64,000 bases of DNA. It comes from Neostapfia colusana. Taxonomy: Eukaryota > Streptophyta > Magnoliopsida > Poales > Poaceae. Each line of letters begins with the position of its first letter. The stretch's first letter is position 1. The notes under the pieces are model-generated. The model was given only the letters and a program-made list of their open reading frames with translations, was not told the DNA's origin and made no database searches. Both the position numbers and the translations under genes were made by a program. Below, piece after piece: positions 1-11,991 of this stretch. Where the stretch lies: positions 50,877,671-50,941,670 of the forward strand of contig JASWHV010000008.1 in assembly GCA_030760725.1 (NCBI GenBank), written 5' to 3'.

Positions 1-1621
1 TCGACAACATACTAGGAGATATCTCCAAAGGGGTGACCACTCGCTCTAGAATGGCTAATTTTTGTGAACATTACTCTTTTGTTTCCTCTTTGGAGCCCCG
101 CAAGGTAGAAGAAGCACTACAAGATCCGGATTGGGTGGTGGCCATGCAAGAGGAACTCAATAATTTTGAAAGAAATCAAGTGTGAGAACTTGGGAAGTGA
201 ACCAACGCAAATGTTGTGGGAACCAAGTGGGTATTCCGCAACAAGCAAGATGAGTATGGGGTTGTAACAAGAAACATGGCAAGACTTGTTGCAAAGGGAT
301 ATGCACAAGTAGAAGGTTTGGATTATGATGAAACTTTTGCTCTCGTAGCTAGGCTTGCATCAATTCGTATCTTGCTTGCTTTTGCAATTCACCATGATTT
401 CAAACTATACCAAATGGATGTGAAAAGCGCTTTCCTCAACGGTCCAATCAAGGGGGAAGTGTACGTGGAGTTACCACCCGGATTTGAGGACGATAAGTAT
501 CCTAACCATGTCTTTAAACTTCGAAAAGCCCTCTATGTCCTTAAACAAGCTCCTAGAGTTTGGTATGAGTGTCTTAGAGATTTTCTTATTAAAAACGGTT
601 CTAGGATAGGAAAAGCTGACTATACACTCTTCACTAAGCATTTTAACAATAATTTATTCGTGTGCCAAATATATGTCAATGACATTATATTTGGTTCTAC
701 TAACAAAGCTTTTTGTGATGAGTTTTCAAAGATAATGACTGAAAGGTTCGAGATGTCAATGATGGGGGAATTGAAGTTCTTCCTAGGATTCCAAGTCAAA
801 CAACTCAAGGAAGGAACGTTCATAAGTCAAACCAAGTATACTCAAGACCTACTTAAGAGGTACGACATGGACAAAGCCAAACCCATAAAGACTCCCATAG
901 GAACCAACAATAATCTTGACCTTAATGAAGATAGTCCAAGTGTGGACCAAAACGTATTTCATTCCATGATAGACTCTTTGCTTTAACTTTGTGCATCTAG
1001 GCCCGACATAATTCTTAGTGTGTGTATGTGTGCACGGTTCCAAGCCGCTCCTAAGGAGTGCCACTTGACGGCCATTAAGCGGATTCTTAGATATTTGGTT
1101 CACACTCCTAACCTAGGACTTTGGTATCCCAAGGGGTCCAAGTTCAATCTTATTGGATACTCCGATGCCGATTATGCCGGTTGTAAGGTAGATAGGAAGA
1201 GCACAGGGACTTGTCAATTTCTTGGTAGGTCCTTGGTTTCGTGGTCTTCAAAGAAACAAAACTCCATTGTCTTATCCACAGCCGAAGCGGAGTACGTCGC
1301 TGCCGGGAGTTGTTGTGCACAACTCCTATGGATGCGACAAACTCTTAGGGACTTGGTTACACTTTGAGCCATATTGCACTCCTATGTAACAATGAGAGTG
1401 CCATCAAGATTGCTCACAATCCCGTGGAGCATTCTAGAACCAAACATATTGATATCCGTCACCATTTCCTGAGAGATCACTCTATCAAGGGAGATATCGT
1501 TATCTCTCATGTTAGGAGTGAGAAGCAATTGGCGAAAATATTCACAAAACCCCTTGATGAGAAACGCTTTTCTGACCTAAGGAGTGAACTGAATATCCTA
1601 GATTCTCGAAACGTTGCTTGA
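1..1621 (+). pseudogene. copia pol remnant: reverse transcriptase and RNase H
   Basis: This encodes the RT and RNase H end of a copia polyprotein, which copies element RNA into DNA in the particle. RT motifs in order are KWVFRNKQDE (about 225-255), DVKSAFLNG (about 418-445) and a broken catalytic box near 673-690 that reads YVNDI where the family has YVDDI, so one catalytic Asp is Asn. RNase H follows from about 1010, with SDADYAG (about 1162-1182), AEAEYVA (about 1281-1301) and the copia end motif with KHIDIRHHF (about 1441-1470). Frame breaks near 182, 985 and 1367 separate the pieces. It cannot be functional as read. The integrase part lies left of the window. Confidence 0.9.
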
Positions 1622-1970
1622 AGCATGCACATCTGTTTGTTGCTTGTTTATAAACTTCAAAAATCGCATGTTTTCAACATACTACCCTAATCTCTATTAC
1701 TCTATGAAAACTATGTTCAAAAGGACTCTTTGTCAAATATGGTCATTGTTTGTTTAATGTATGCTTACTCACCATGTTTGCCAAATATATTTGCAAAAAC
1801 TTGTTCAAAAGGATCATATTCTTAAGCTAAAATTCAAATTATATGAATTTCAGTATGTAACCAGACTAATCCGCCTGGGAGACCGGACAAGTCCTGCCCT
1901 AGAGAAGTCCGGCTCTGGTCGGCCAACCGGACTTGTCCGGACACCTAGCTGGACTAGTCCGGGCCCGCTA

Positions 1971-2420
1971 GATACGTGTCGACTCCGGAGCTCACCCCTG
2001 CGGAAGGGATGAGGTCCGGCCCCACCACACACGTGTCAACTTCGGAGCTCACCCCTGCGGAAGGGATGAGGTCCGGCCCCGCGGGACACGTGTCGCCATC
2101 GGAGATCACCCCTGCGGAAGGGATGTGGTCCGGCCCCGCAGGACACGTGTCGCCACCGGAGCTCTCCTCTGAGGAGAGGAGAGGCCCCGACCCACTATAC
2201 ATGTGCCGCCACCGGAGCTCGCCTCTGAGGAGAGGAGAGGCCCCGGCCCGCTGGACACGTGTCGCCACGGGAGCTCACCTCTGAGGAAAGGGGAGTTCCG
2301 GCCCCGCCGGACACGTGGCACCCTCGGAGCTCGCCTCTGAGGAGAGGGGAGGTCCGACCCCGCTGGACACGTGGTGCCTTCGGAGCTCACCCTAGCAGTG
2401 GCCACGTGGCAGGGTCGGAC
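1971..2420 (+). repeat. GC-rich tandem array, about eight 56-57 bp units with G-boxes
   Basis: About eight head-to-tail units of 56-57 bp lie between pol and the third ORF of element A. Most units carry ACACGTG followed by CGGAGCTC and a purine-rich run. Perfect CACGTG cores start at 2030, 2087, 2144, 2256, 2312, 2368 and 2403; the unit near 2200 has a decayed core (ACATGTGC). The first three units share CCCCTGCGGAAGGGATG and the later ones CCTCTGAGGAGAGG, so there are two subtypes. The flanks at 1860-1965 and 2430-2545 carry the same GGACTAGTCC palindromes as the LTRs. Open frames across the array on both strands come from its base composition and are not called genes. Confidence 0.85.
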
Positions 2421-2678
2421 TTCGCAGCGGACAAGTCCAAACCGGACTAGTCTGCCTTGGAGGCTAGACAAGTCCGATCCTAGAGAAGTCCGGCTCTGGT
2501 CCGCCAACCGGACTTGTCCGGACACCAAGCCGGACTAGTCCGGCCCCTGGGGACTTAACCTCCCAGGGGCGGCCAGACTTCTCTCTTCACAGACTAGTCC
2601 GCTCACATCCTCTCTCAAGCCGGAAGCGCCCACAAATTGGCAATTTTCGCTTTCCTCCACCAAAAATCTCGTCCAATC

Positions 2679-4179
2679 CACCAAGAGAAAGAGGTTGGTC
2701 ACCTTGGGAAATAAAGAGCAGGAAAAGGAATCCGAGGGTAGGGTTCCTCGTGATCCAAAGAAGGGTAACGCTCTACTTCCTGAGGAGCCCAAGAACAAAA
2801 ATGCAACTGCCAAAGCACTGACAAACAGAGCAGGAGGGATAATAATTAGATAGAAAGGGCAACCGAAGCCCATTGGCCCCTTAAAGATGGCTGCCCCTGC
2901 TAGAGACCCAAACCGGCAGCCCAACAATCCGGAATTTGTATTCAAAGGAAAGGGGGCTGAAAAGGTGAGAAGGTTGTGGATGGATAAAGTCTATGACTAT
3001 GAGAAGCACACAACCGACCCTAGATTTTGGTGTGACTTTCACTGCGATTACTACCGCTTGGTGTACCTAAAAATAAAGACCCCAGTCACTCAAGCTCAAT
3101 GGGTAGATTGGGACTACATGGCTAAAAGGGAGCACAAAGCTTTTGATGCAGTGATTGAAGCTGCAGAGCGCCATAGAATCAAGGAAATCATGAGCTTCAA
3201 GTATGACTAGAACATTGAGGTAATTGTGCAGTTCTACACCACTGTGTACTTCTCCACCTACGGTGACCGAAAAATCACCTGGATGACTCATGGAGAGCAG
3301 TACTCAGTCACCTATGAGAGGTTTGCACAGATACGTGGCCTTGAGAAGCACTTGGATCATGAGATTATCATTTCCAATCTCAAGGTAGTGGATAGGGATC
3401 AGCTTGACTATATGTATCCTAGTCATGTTCCCTATGAGGTCGGGCTTGCTAGGAACATCAAGCCGTTCTATAGCATCCTCAACCGGATTCTGAGGAGGAC
3501 CATTGCCCCCAAGGATGGAGATGCAGGGGTAATTCAAGGAAACTTAAGGCATCTCCTCCTCTCGATAGATAGTGAAGAGAAGTTCAACCTTGTTGAGCAC
3601 ATTTATGATGACATCTTCAACATCTCTTACACTCCCAACCGCTCATGTGGTTATGCACCGTACATCATGTGCCATATTGAGAAGGTGTCGGGGATAGTAT
3701 TTGTCAAGGATGTCACTCATCGACCTCTCCGTCCTCAGCTACCCCCCATTGTGCCAGAACCCTCAAGGAGGAAAAATGCTCAACCTCCGTCCAGTTTAGT
3801 GGCCCCTTCTAGCTCAGCGGCTCCCCCATCATCTCCTCCTCCGCAGTCCATGAGCGGATTCTTCAAGTGCTTCAACGCACTTTTCGCCTCCTGTCGGCAT
3901 GTGGAGATCCGGACTCGACGCATGGAGAGGCGTCAGGAGAAGTACCTCAAGGACGTGTGTGACAAGCTTGAGGTACCCTTGTCTTCCCCTGAGGAGAGTG
4001 ATGGGAAACTCACTCCATATCCCGAGTTTACCGCTGATGAGCTCGCCCAGTTCAGGGAAGATGGAAGCTCCTCCAAGGCCGTGCCTCCATCCACCACCGC
4101 CGACGAAGAAGAGGATACGGAGGCTACGGAGAGCGATGAAAATGGCGATGAAGAAGAAGACGAAGAAGATGACGAGTAG
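2679..4179 (+). pseudogene. third ORF of element A (post-pol ORF), 5'-truncated and stopped
   Basis: This ORF lies between pol and the 3' LTR and matches the ORF at 36453-38204 in element B. Similarity begins at about 2679, so the N-terminal part is missing here. In-frame stops lie near 2850 and at 3208-3210; the rest runs open to a stop at 4177-4179. The middle has an aromatic and charged segment (FWCDFHCDYYRLVYL, then YGDRKITWMTHG), followed by a Pro/Ser-rich linker (about 3735-3850) and a strongly acidic Glu/Asp tail. It resembles the 'putative plant transposon protein' family. The position is that of the Sirevirus env-like gene, but no signal peptide or membrane segment is visible. Confidence 0.7.
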
Positions 4180-4227
4180 ACTTAGGCGTATCTTCTTCCC
4201 CCTTTTCCTTTTTGGTGCCTTGATGCC

Positions 4228-4632
4228 AAAGGGGGAGAAATGTGAAAAGGATGTCCTATTTTTTATCATCTTCTAGCCTTGTAATAGGTCTTTTGGACAT
4301 GACTATCTGGTAATAGATCTTTTGGACATGACTATCTTGTAATAGATCTTTGGACATGGCTATCTATGTTTTATGTTTTATGCATGACTATCTTTTGTGT
4401 AACACTACATGTTGGATTTTATGGCTGCTTTATGCTTATTTTCTTATCACACTTTTTCAGCACAACACGTAGGCACCCCACCATAACATGTGAATGTATG
4501 CCAACTCCCCTCTTTTACTCTTGCATACATTCAGGGGGAGTTTTGCATACATACACTTGTTATAAAAATAAAAATTTTACCTCTTATGTTGAAACTTAAT
4601 GTGTTGTCATCAATCACCAAAAAGGGGGAGAT
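4228..4632 (+). other. multiple polypurine tracts before the 3' LTR of A
   Basis: Three GGGGGAG tracts lie at about 4228-4240, 4533-4540 and 4619-4630. The last touches the LTR start and is the expected plus-strand primer site; repeated tracts of this form are known from Sireviruses. Between them is AT-rich DNA with a short direct repeat of 'taatagatctttggacatg' type at 4270-4360. No gene is seen. Confidence 0.75.
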
Positions 4633-6184
4633 TGTAAGTGCATCTAGGCATCCCCATGGGTTTTGGATGATTGATGAAGACAAATTAAGAGTCTAATGAG
4701 CTGAGATGATCATAAGCACAGGATATTTCCAAGGTGGACATCTAAACTCTCAAAAAGGAAAAAGATGAAGAACGACGTCGAAGACTCGAAGAGTAGAAAT
4801 TAGGGTTTCACTTGAGTCTTTAATAGGCTAGCCGTATAAAAGAAGGAGTGTGTGTGTCAAGTGCATTGAGATCATAGAAGAGAGCTCAAAGCGTTAGAAG
4901 TGTCAAATCCTTAGTGGAGAGAGGTAAAGAGGTAAAGTTTGGCAGGCCGGACTTGTCTAGGGAAGAGCTCGGACTAGTCCGGAAGTCCTACGACTTAGTC
5001 CGTTTTGGGGCGGACTAAGAGTTCCTGATTGAGATCAGACTTGTCCGTTTTGGGACGGACTAGTCCGTTTGTGTCTTGGTGAGAGTGTTTTTGGGGCTAA
5101 GTCCTGGTAGACCAGACTTGTCCGCCTCAGTGGCCGGACTAGTCCGGGCTAGCCAGACTTGTCTATTTTCACACGGACTAAGAGTTCCTGTGTGAGTTCG
5201 GGCTAGTCTGTTCTAAGGCAGACTAGTCCGTATGGGTGTGAAATGAGAGCTCCCATGGCTACTAAGTCTTGGTTGACCGGACTTGTCCGCCTTAGTGGTC
5301 GGACTAGTCCGGGTCCTCTAGACTTGTCCATTCTCACCCGGACAAATATTTCCTGTGTGAGATCAGACTAGTCCGGTGTGAGGTGGACTAGTCCGCAATT
5401 TCGGTAGGAGGCAACCGTTGGCTTTGAGACTTCTATAAAAGGAGATGCCCCGACTTCATTTAAAGAACTCTGGAACCCTAGCGCCGCCACAACCTTCCAA
5501 GAGCCTCTCCAAGCCTTCTCCATTTCCTACTCACCCTCTTGAATCAAATCCTAAGTGAATTTGGGTGTGTGAGAAGAGGAGAAGGAATAACTTCGTGTTT
5601 AAGCCTCTCGGAGTGATCTCGTGCACTTGGTGTGACCTGTGGCTTGTAAGATCGATGAAGCTTTGTGGAAGTGATCAAGTGGGAGCCTCGGATTGTGAGC
5701 AACCCCAAAACTTTGTAAGTTCACCCTTGAGATAGTGAAGAACCGGGTTGGCCTTAGTGGCGACTTGGTGAGGAAAGGGTTGTTAGACCTAGTCTTTTGT
5801 GGACTCCTCAACAGGGACGTAGATTCCTGAGTGGAATCGAACCTCGGGCAAAAATCTTCGTGTCATTTTTGCATTTACATTTCATTGATTATTAGAATTG
5901 CTTAGGGTTCGTTTCGATTATTTGCTCTTATAAGTATTCCTCGTTACAGTCCTGCAATTCACTGCTATACTTGTCATATTAGACTGCTAGATAGTCTATC
6001 TGCATTTTGTTAAACTAAAATCTGAAGAAAAATTCATAAAAATCAAGTTTTTAGGCTTTTCCAGCTGGCTGACCGGACTAGTCCGCCCCTGAGCCAGACT
6101 AGTCCGGCCCTTGTATTCTAATCTCGTTTAATTATGTCATTTCAGGTAGTTTAGCCTATTCACCCTCCCTCTAGGCAACTTTCA
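4633..6184 (+). repeat. 3' LTR of element A (1552 bp)
   Basis: The LTR runs from TGTAAGTGCATC to CTAGGCAACTTTCA and aligns end to end with both LTRs of element B. It contains many palindromes of the form GGACTAGTCC, for example at 4971, 5057 and 5136, alternating with half-matching GGACTTGTCC. A TATAAAA box is at 5434-5440, after the palindrome block. In a 3' LTR this promoter would point out into the region at 6185. Confidence 0.92.
5434..5440 (+). promoter_or_regulatory. TATA box in LTR of A
   Basis: TATAAAAGGAG follows the palindrome-rich block. It is conserved at the same place in both LTRs of B (31229 and 39403), which supports a core promoter. Activity is inferred. Confidence 0.6.
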
Positions 6185-6324
6185 GCATGTTAGGTATGTC
6201 CAACTAAGTAGAATTTCAGATATTTTATTGAGATGGAGAAATTAATTAAAATTCAAGTGGGGTAGATCTATCAGGACTCACTTTTATAAACCAGGAAATA
6301 CCTAGTCCAACGGAACAAACATTT

Positions 6325-8926
6325 ATGGGTGGTTATAGATGGTTGCTGAAAGTTTTTAAATTGAGTGATGATCAATATGAGTTGAAGATAAATGGAGTTA
6401 TCAACCGTGCAAAGGAGGGACATTTTTGGGAACTACTACTACTAAAGGGAACCCCTGTTTGGCGTACTTACGTTGCAAAGGCTCTACAATATGGGTGGCC
6501 TTTGATCCTTCTAGTTATGGTTGAAGCAAAGGAGGTAGTTGTCGAGACGCGGGAGGAAGTTCATGATGGTGATGATGTGGAAGAAGAAAATCTTAATTAT
6601 GGTGATGATGTGGAAGAAGAAAATGATAATGAAGTGACACATAATGTTGTCAGTAAGGCAGCGGGTCAAGCACATGAAGGAGAGCATATTGAACATGTAG
6701 TTTAACAGATGGTTGTTTAGGATACGGATTATAGTAATATTCCTAAATATGATTCATCCGACGATGAAGATCAACCTCCAGTCCCTGCCGATTGGAGTAA
6801 TCCGAATTTTAAAAACATAAGAGTCACTAAAGGGTATCATTTGCCGTTAGATTACCACGACAATACAATAAAAGTGGGTCTCTTTTTAAAAGTAAAGAAG
6901 CATTGCAACATGCTGTTAAATACTGGTCCATTTCAGTGGAGAGATCATTTAAGATTTCTTGATCCACTAAGAAACTTTATGATGTTGTATGCTTATCAAC
7001 AACTTGTTTATTTCGTGTTCGCGGATATACAGAGAATCTGAGTAACCTTTAGAAATGTCATATTGTGATTGATCATGCGTGTCGTAACATCTTGAGAAAT
7101 GCAATATTGCCTTTACATCACAGTTTGTTGCAAATCACATGTATGCTCGTGTGGCTGATAAAATTTCTTTTGAGCCAAAATCTATTATCAACACAATTGA
7201 GCAAGATTTTAAGTATACAATAAGCTACTCCAAAGTCTGGAAAGTGAAATAGAAGGTTGTTAAGGCGAGATTTGGTACTTATAAAGTATCTTATTATAAT
7301 CTTCCAAAGTTACTACATACCTTGAGAAGTCGAAATGTTGGCACGACTGTTGATATCATGGATGTTCAAACCCTAAGCTTCGTAGGAAGCTTATTCTTCA
7401 TCATGCATTCTTTTCACTAGGTCAATGCATAAAAGCATTTCTATATTGTAGCCCCGTTCTGTGTATGGATGGTACGTTCCTAACTGAAAAGTACAAAGGT
7501 CAAATTCTTACTGCTATCGGAGTTGATGCCGACAATCAAATTTTGCCCGTGGCCTTTGCATTTGTGAAGAGTGAAAATGCTGGCAGTTGGTACTGGTTTC
7601 TCAAACGGGTTAGAGATGATGTAGTGCAAGACCGACAAAATGTATGTGTCATACATGATCGTCATGCTGGTTTGTTGAGGGCAATAATGGATATCAAATA
7701 CGGTTGCACTGAGAGTTCTCTCTCACCAGTTTGGCCGGATATATAATCAAGGTGGTGTACGAATCACTTGGGTGCAAATTTTTACAGTCACTTCAAGAAC
7801 AAACAACTGATGAACATGTTTAAGCGTCTCTGTTGTCAGAATCAAGAGAAGAAGTTTAATGCTTTGTGGTGCCGTCTTGATGAGCTCACAAAGAAACAAA
7901 TCGAGGAGGTACTTGGACGGGATAGTAATGAAGATACCTCTGTACCACTTTCTATTGTTCCATCAATCGAATATACAATTTCTCGTAGGGCTAGATCATC
8001 TATCAGATGTTTCTCGCATTAGATTCATAATGAGACGAAAGAGAAATGGTCTTTGTTATATGACAGACGGGGTGCTAGGTATGGAATTATGACAATTAAT
8101 GTAGCCAAGGTATGTAATTGTTTGTACTATTTCTAGTTATTATACAAATTAATGCAATTTCCCTATAGGTCTACAACTTCGTTCTACATGGGTCAAGAGT
8201 TTTACCACTGGTCGGTATTGTTGAAGAAATCTTGAATGGAATGATGAAGTACTTTCGTGAGCGCTTTATAAAAGCTTCTTTACCAATGGCTGATACTAAT
8301 TTAGTTTTCTCAAAATTTGTTTGTGGCTACATGGACAAAAAGATTAAGGAGGCTCATTTACATAGTGTCAAACAAACGGGGACTTTGTAGAACTTGTTCG
8401 AGATCACATGCAGAGATAGAGGCAGACATTGTGCCACGAATGAATGGACTGTGCACGAGTGCGTTCTTCGTGAGAACTCGGCCATATGTACTTGTATGAA
8501 GCCAAAGCTCCTCCATAGGCCTTGTTCTCATGTCATTGTTGCTTGTAGTCGGAGTCAATTATCTCCAACCATATATGTCTCACAGTACTTTTTAAAGGAG
8601 ACTTTGCAGACAATCTGGCACACAGAGATATTTGGTTACCGATTTTTAGTACATTCACCAACAATCCTGGACCAGAATTTGAAAGAGGTCTTGATTATTT
8701 GAGGTTGAAGCATAGTCGTGGTCGACGTAAAACGAGACGTATAAGAAATGATATGGATGAGTGCTCATCGACACAACAAATTAGATGTAGCAATTGTAAC
8801 ATAATTGGCCATAGTTACAAGAATTGCGTTCAGCGTAATGTTATGGGAGCAGTTGAAGCGGGACCTTCAGGAAATCTGCTTGACGGGAGACGTTCTCGTG
8901 GTCGTCGCTCACGGCAGGATCAATAA
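6325..8926 (+). pseudogene. Mutator-like (MULE) transposase, broken
   Basis: This is a MuDR-type transposase, the DDE enzyme that cuts and joins Mutator-like elements. In order: an N-terminal segment (6325-6705) with an acidic stretch; the MULE catalytic domain at about 7465-7900, starting MDGTFL with the first Asp and a second Asp in IHDRHAG; a SWIM-type zinc finger at about 8480-8550 (CTC then PCSHVIVAC); and a CCHC knuckle at about 8785-8830 (CSNCNIIGH then C), followed by an Arg/Gly-rich end. A stop splits the catalytic domain at 7744-7746, and further stops occur near 8022, 8388 and 8700. An intron fits about 8112-8168 (GTATGT to TATAG). It is not functional as read. Confidence 0.85.
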
Positions 8927-9138
8927 TGATTTGTTTTTGAGTCAAATTCCTTTCTTATAATCTTTCAATGCACCATCATCATGTACTATGGATGTTGTAA
9001 CGAACATTATCTTAAGTTAAGAAGTTACATAAGTTAATAATTTTTTCGTAGCTATAAAATTTGTTATTTCATTTGCCAGCAACCGATGAACTCTACGTTT
9101 CAATGACTAACAAGTTGATATATTGTAAACCTGCAGTC

Positions 9139-11870
9139 ATGGTTGCAGGTGATAGTGGCACTTACGATCTCTTGGACGCTCAGTTTGACGCTCGATACTG
9201 CTCGTACTTGAACAGTGTTTGAGGAGTCGAACTTACCATGTTGCGACCGAGGCTGCCGAAGACGTTGTTGCACTTGGATGATAGATGGATTGACCGGTAC
9301 ATATGTTTTTTAATTAAATAGTTCAAATATTATTGGATGGTTTCGTATTAATTTGATATTGTATAATGTATGTTCAGTGTTGCGGGACTCCTACCACTGT
9401 GTAGGATGTTGGAGCCCTAAATAGAGGAACGGTCTAAACAAAAGTCCATGCGACTAACCTACGACCGTTCCGTGCTTACTGCGTTGGTGGACCGATGGAG
9501 ACTAGATATACACACTTTCCACATGCCTTGTGGGGAGATGACTGTGACGCTCTAGGACGTGTCCTACTTGTTAGGTCTTCCACTCACAGGGATGACAGTC
9601 TGTAGGTCATACTTCACGGACGACTGGCGTGAGGATCTGGAGACTCGTTTCTCTAGCGTCGTACCTCACCCAAGGTACACTGTGAGGAACGGTCCATTAA
9701 GACCGATCCTAAAGAGACAAGAGTACGGTCTGCCGAAGACTTGGTTGCAGCAGTATGAGGTAAGTTTAGTTGGATTTTACTTAATTATGCATCCATGAGT
9801 AATAATTGTAATAATACACATATTTCTTTCTTGTTCGTTTCAGCCCGAGAACATCCACCCGGACGCGGATGAGTATACTATCTCCAGACACTTGGAGGTG
9901 TATCTTCTCTGGCTTTTCGGGTGGATCATGTTCACAAATTCGCACGGGGACACAGTCGGCAAACGCCTTATCTACTTGGCGAGAGAGATAGCGGACAGTT
10001 CCCCTCACGCAGTTTCACGGTATAGTTGGGGTTCAGCTGTGCTAGCGGGTGCGTATCGAGGTCTTTGTACGACCTGCAGAAAGGTAATTTACTAACAATA
10101 AATTGTTTATATATTTGTTAAATTGACATGTCTTAATCATGTTACTTTTAATATTTCTATAGTTAATAGGTCGCAGCGGATGTGATATTGACTGGATGTC
10201 CGTTGTTGTTGATCCTCTCGGCGTACGAGCGGTTCCCGATAGGTCGACTTGTAGTGGACGTCACCCCCTACGATGACGCCTTGCACGGGAACACCGAGTA
10301 GGACAGGCCAACGATGGGCACATTGTGTACTCAACGAAGGGTAATTGAAGTTCTATTTCATATATGTTTATTCTTAAGCAAGGTATTTGCTTTGTTACAA
10401 TTATTTTTGTTTTACAGCATACCAGTGCTGAAGACACAGTGCATAGGGGTTACCCGGAGTATACGATGTCATTCGACCGCCTACTAGCGGACAACGACGT
10501 CGTATGGACTCCGTATTCGTACAAGACTGTGGAGCATCGCGCATCCGCTGGATTGTCATTGTTGTGAATGAGAGATGTGGACGTGTGGTGGACATGGAAG
10601 GCTCTCGTGTACGACATCTACATGGAGGAGTACTCCCGTCACCGAGTTATGCGACAATTCAGATGGCAGCAGGTCTTCCCAGTTCCTGGGAGCCTCACTG
10701 TTCCGCCTATTGCACACACGTAAGTAGTTTTATATATTTCTATATGTAAAGTACATAACTTTAGGCCGCTCAATAATATTATATTTTGCTCGCAGGCACA
10801 CTCGCAAGGATTTCTCTACGGCCGTGTTCTGGCCTCGCATGGAGACTTGGGTACAGCAGTGGGCAGAGACACCTCTGGACATAATCGCGGATGTGTTTCC
10901 GTTCATCGAGGAGTTGCACGCGGAGTACCTAGGATGGTACGTCACTCGTACAGTACGTGAGTCACGTACGTAGAGCTGGATGTACATGTCGCGTCGACTG
11001 CCGACACATACCCTAGACACCGGGATCGTAACACTTTAATTGTGGTAAGTTGGGTATTACTCTTTTTCGAGTTACGTAAGTTTTCTTATAACACATATGA
11101 TTTAAATTTTATTTGTTTGCAGTTCGAGATGCTTTGGAGTGCGCAGATCGATGCAAGGGCAATGGCCCAAAAGACGGAGCTAGGGTTGCACATCCCGCAC
11201 GATGAGAATGCGTCAACTCGAAAGAAGTTGGACAAATACATCACGGACGCCTTGAAGAACATGGCTCTGTCGTGCATGGAGTCTTGTCGTCAAGACTCCT
11301 CCGAACAGCAGCCGTGCTTCGCTCTAGCGACGACAGTTCCACCGCGAGCGTCCATTGAGACACTAAGTACGATATACGAAGACTTTTAACTTTTACTATA
11401 AAGTTGAACATACTAATGTAAACTATTTTCTGTACAGTGTCGTCAACGTCTTACATTCGTCCTACGCGTCTGGATGACATTGTTGGGACATCCAACTGGT
11501 GCAGTGGTAAGTGTAAGTTTCGTAAATATTACTAACATTATATTTATAAAATTGATAAACAATAATTTTTGTAGGTTTTGAGGACCCGTCTTACAAATCC
11601 GATGCGACACTACAGGATTTGGGAGTCTCCTTCGACTAGGAAGCGTATGTCGCCGATGCTAGGGCACACACACTTCCTGAGACGTAAGGAGCTTCGGAGC
11701 CGACGCAGCCGATGTAGGACGCGACACCGACAGGATCACCTCGGCCTAGGAACCCGCCTGACCCGCTAACGTACAATGCAGACCACGTACGAGCGGCACG
11801 TAGGGCTGCTAGGAGGGACGTGGCAAACACGCTAGGCGTTGATGTATTATGTCATGTGTATTTTGTCTAA
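9139..11870 (+). pseudogene. plant mobile domain (aminotransferase-like) gene, broken
   Basis: The product has the plant mobile domain (PMD), found in MAIN-type plant proteins and in transposons; its biochemical role is unclear. The clearest part is about 9480-9760: a VDRW motif, HTFHMPCGEMTVTL and then SYLLGLPLTG, the usual PMD signature. Further exons read on at about 9844-10083, 10172-10340, 10419-10720, 10797-10970 and 11122-11390, with GT/AG borders between most of them. The last part, to about 11870, is Arg/Pro-rich with an Ala-Arg-Arg run. In-frame stops occur near 9222, 9417, 9554, 10301 and 10565. It is a decayed multi-exon gene, probably transposon-borne. Confidence 0.75.
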
Positions 11871-11991
11871 CTATATTATGATATTTTGGATGATAATTAT
11901 TTTTTATGTCTACTTGTTCCACGATACCTTTGTCTCCATAATATTAACTGTTTCAAAACCAAAAGACCAAGCAACAAATAAAAAAAGTGTT

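Larger units (their letters stand above)
1..6184 (+). mobile_element. Sirevirus-like Ty1/copia retrotransposon A, 3' part
   Basis: This is the downstream part of a Ty1/copia LTR retrotransposon whose 5' end lies left of the window. In order it holds the end of pol (RT, RNase H), a GC-rich tandem array, a third ORF after pol, repeated GGGGGAG purine tracts and a 3' LTR. A third ORF between pol and the LTR and multiple purine tracts are features of the plant Sirevirus lineage. Bases 1-178 nearly match 35931-36108 of element B, and the LTR matches those of B, so A and B are one family. The bases after the LTR (GCATG, 6185-6189) would be one copy of the target duplication; the other is outside the window. 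Confidence 0.9.

Noticed and set aside
1850..2528. Long overlapping open frames on both strands in the GC-rich array of element A
   Set aside because: They come from tandem units of constant length and high GC; no domain is seen and they are not conserved in element B.
6185..6189. GCATG as target duplication of element A
   Set aside because: The other copy would be outside the window, so it cannot be tested.
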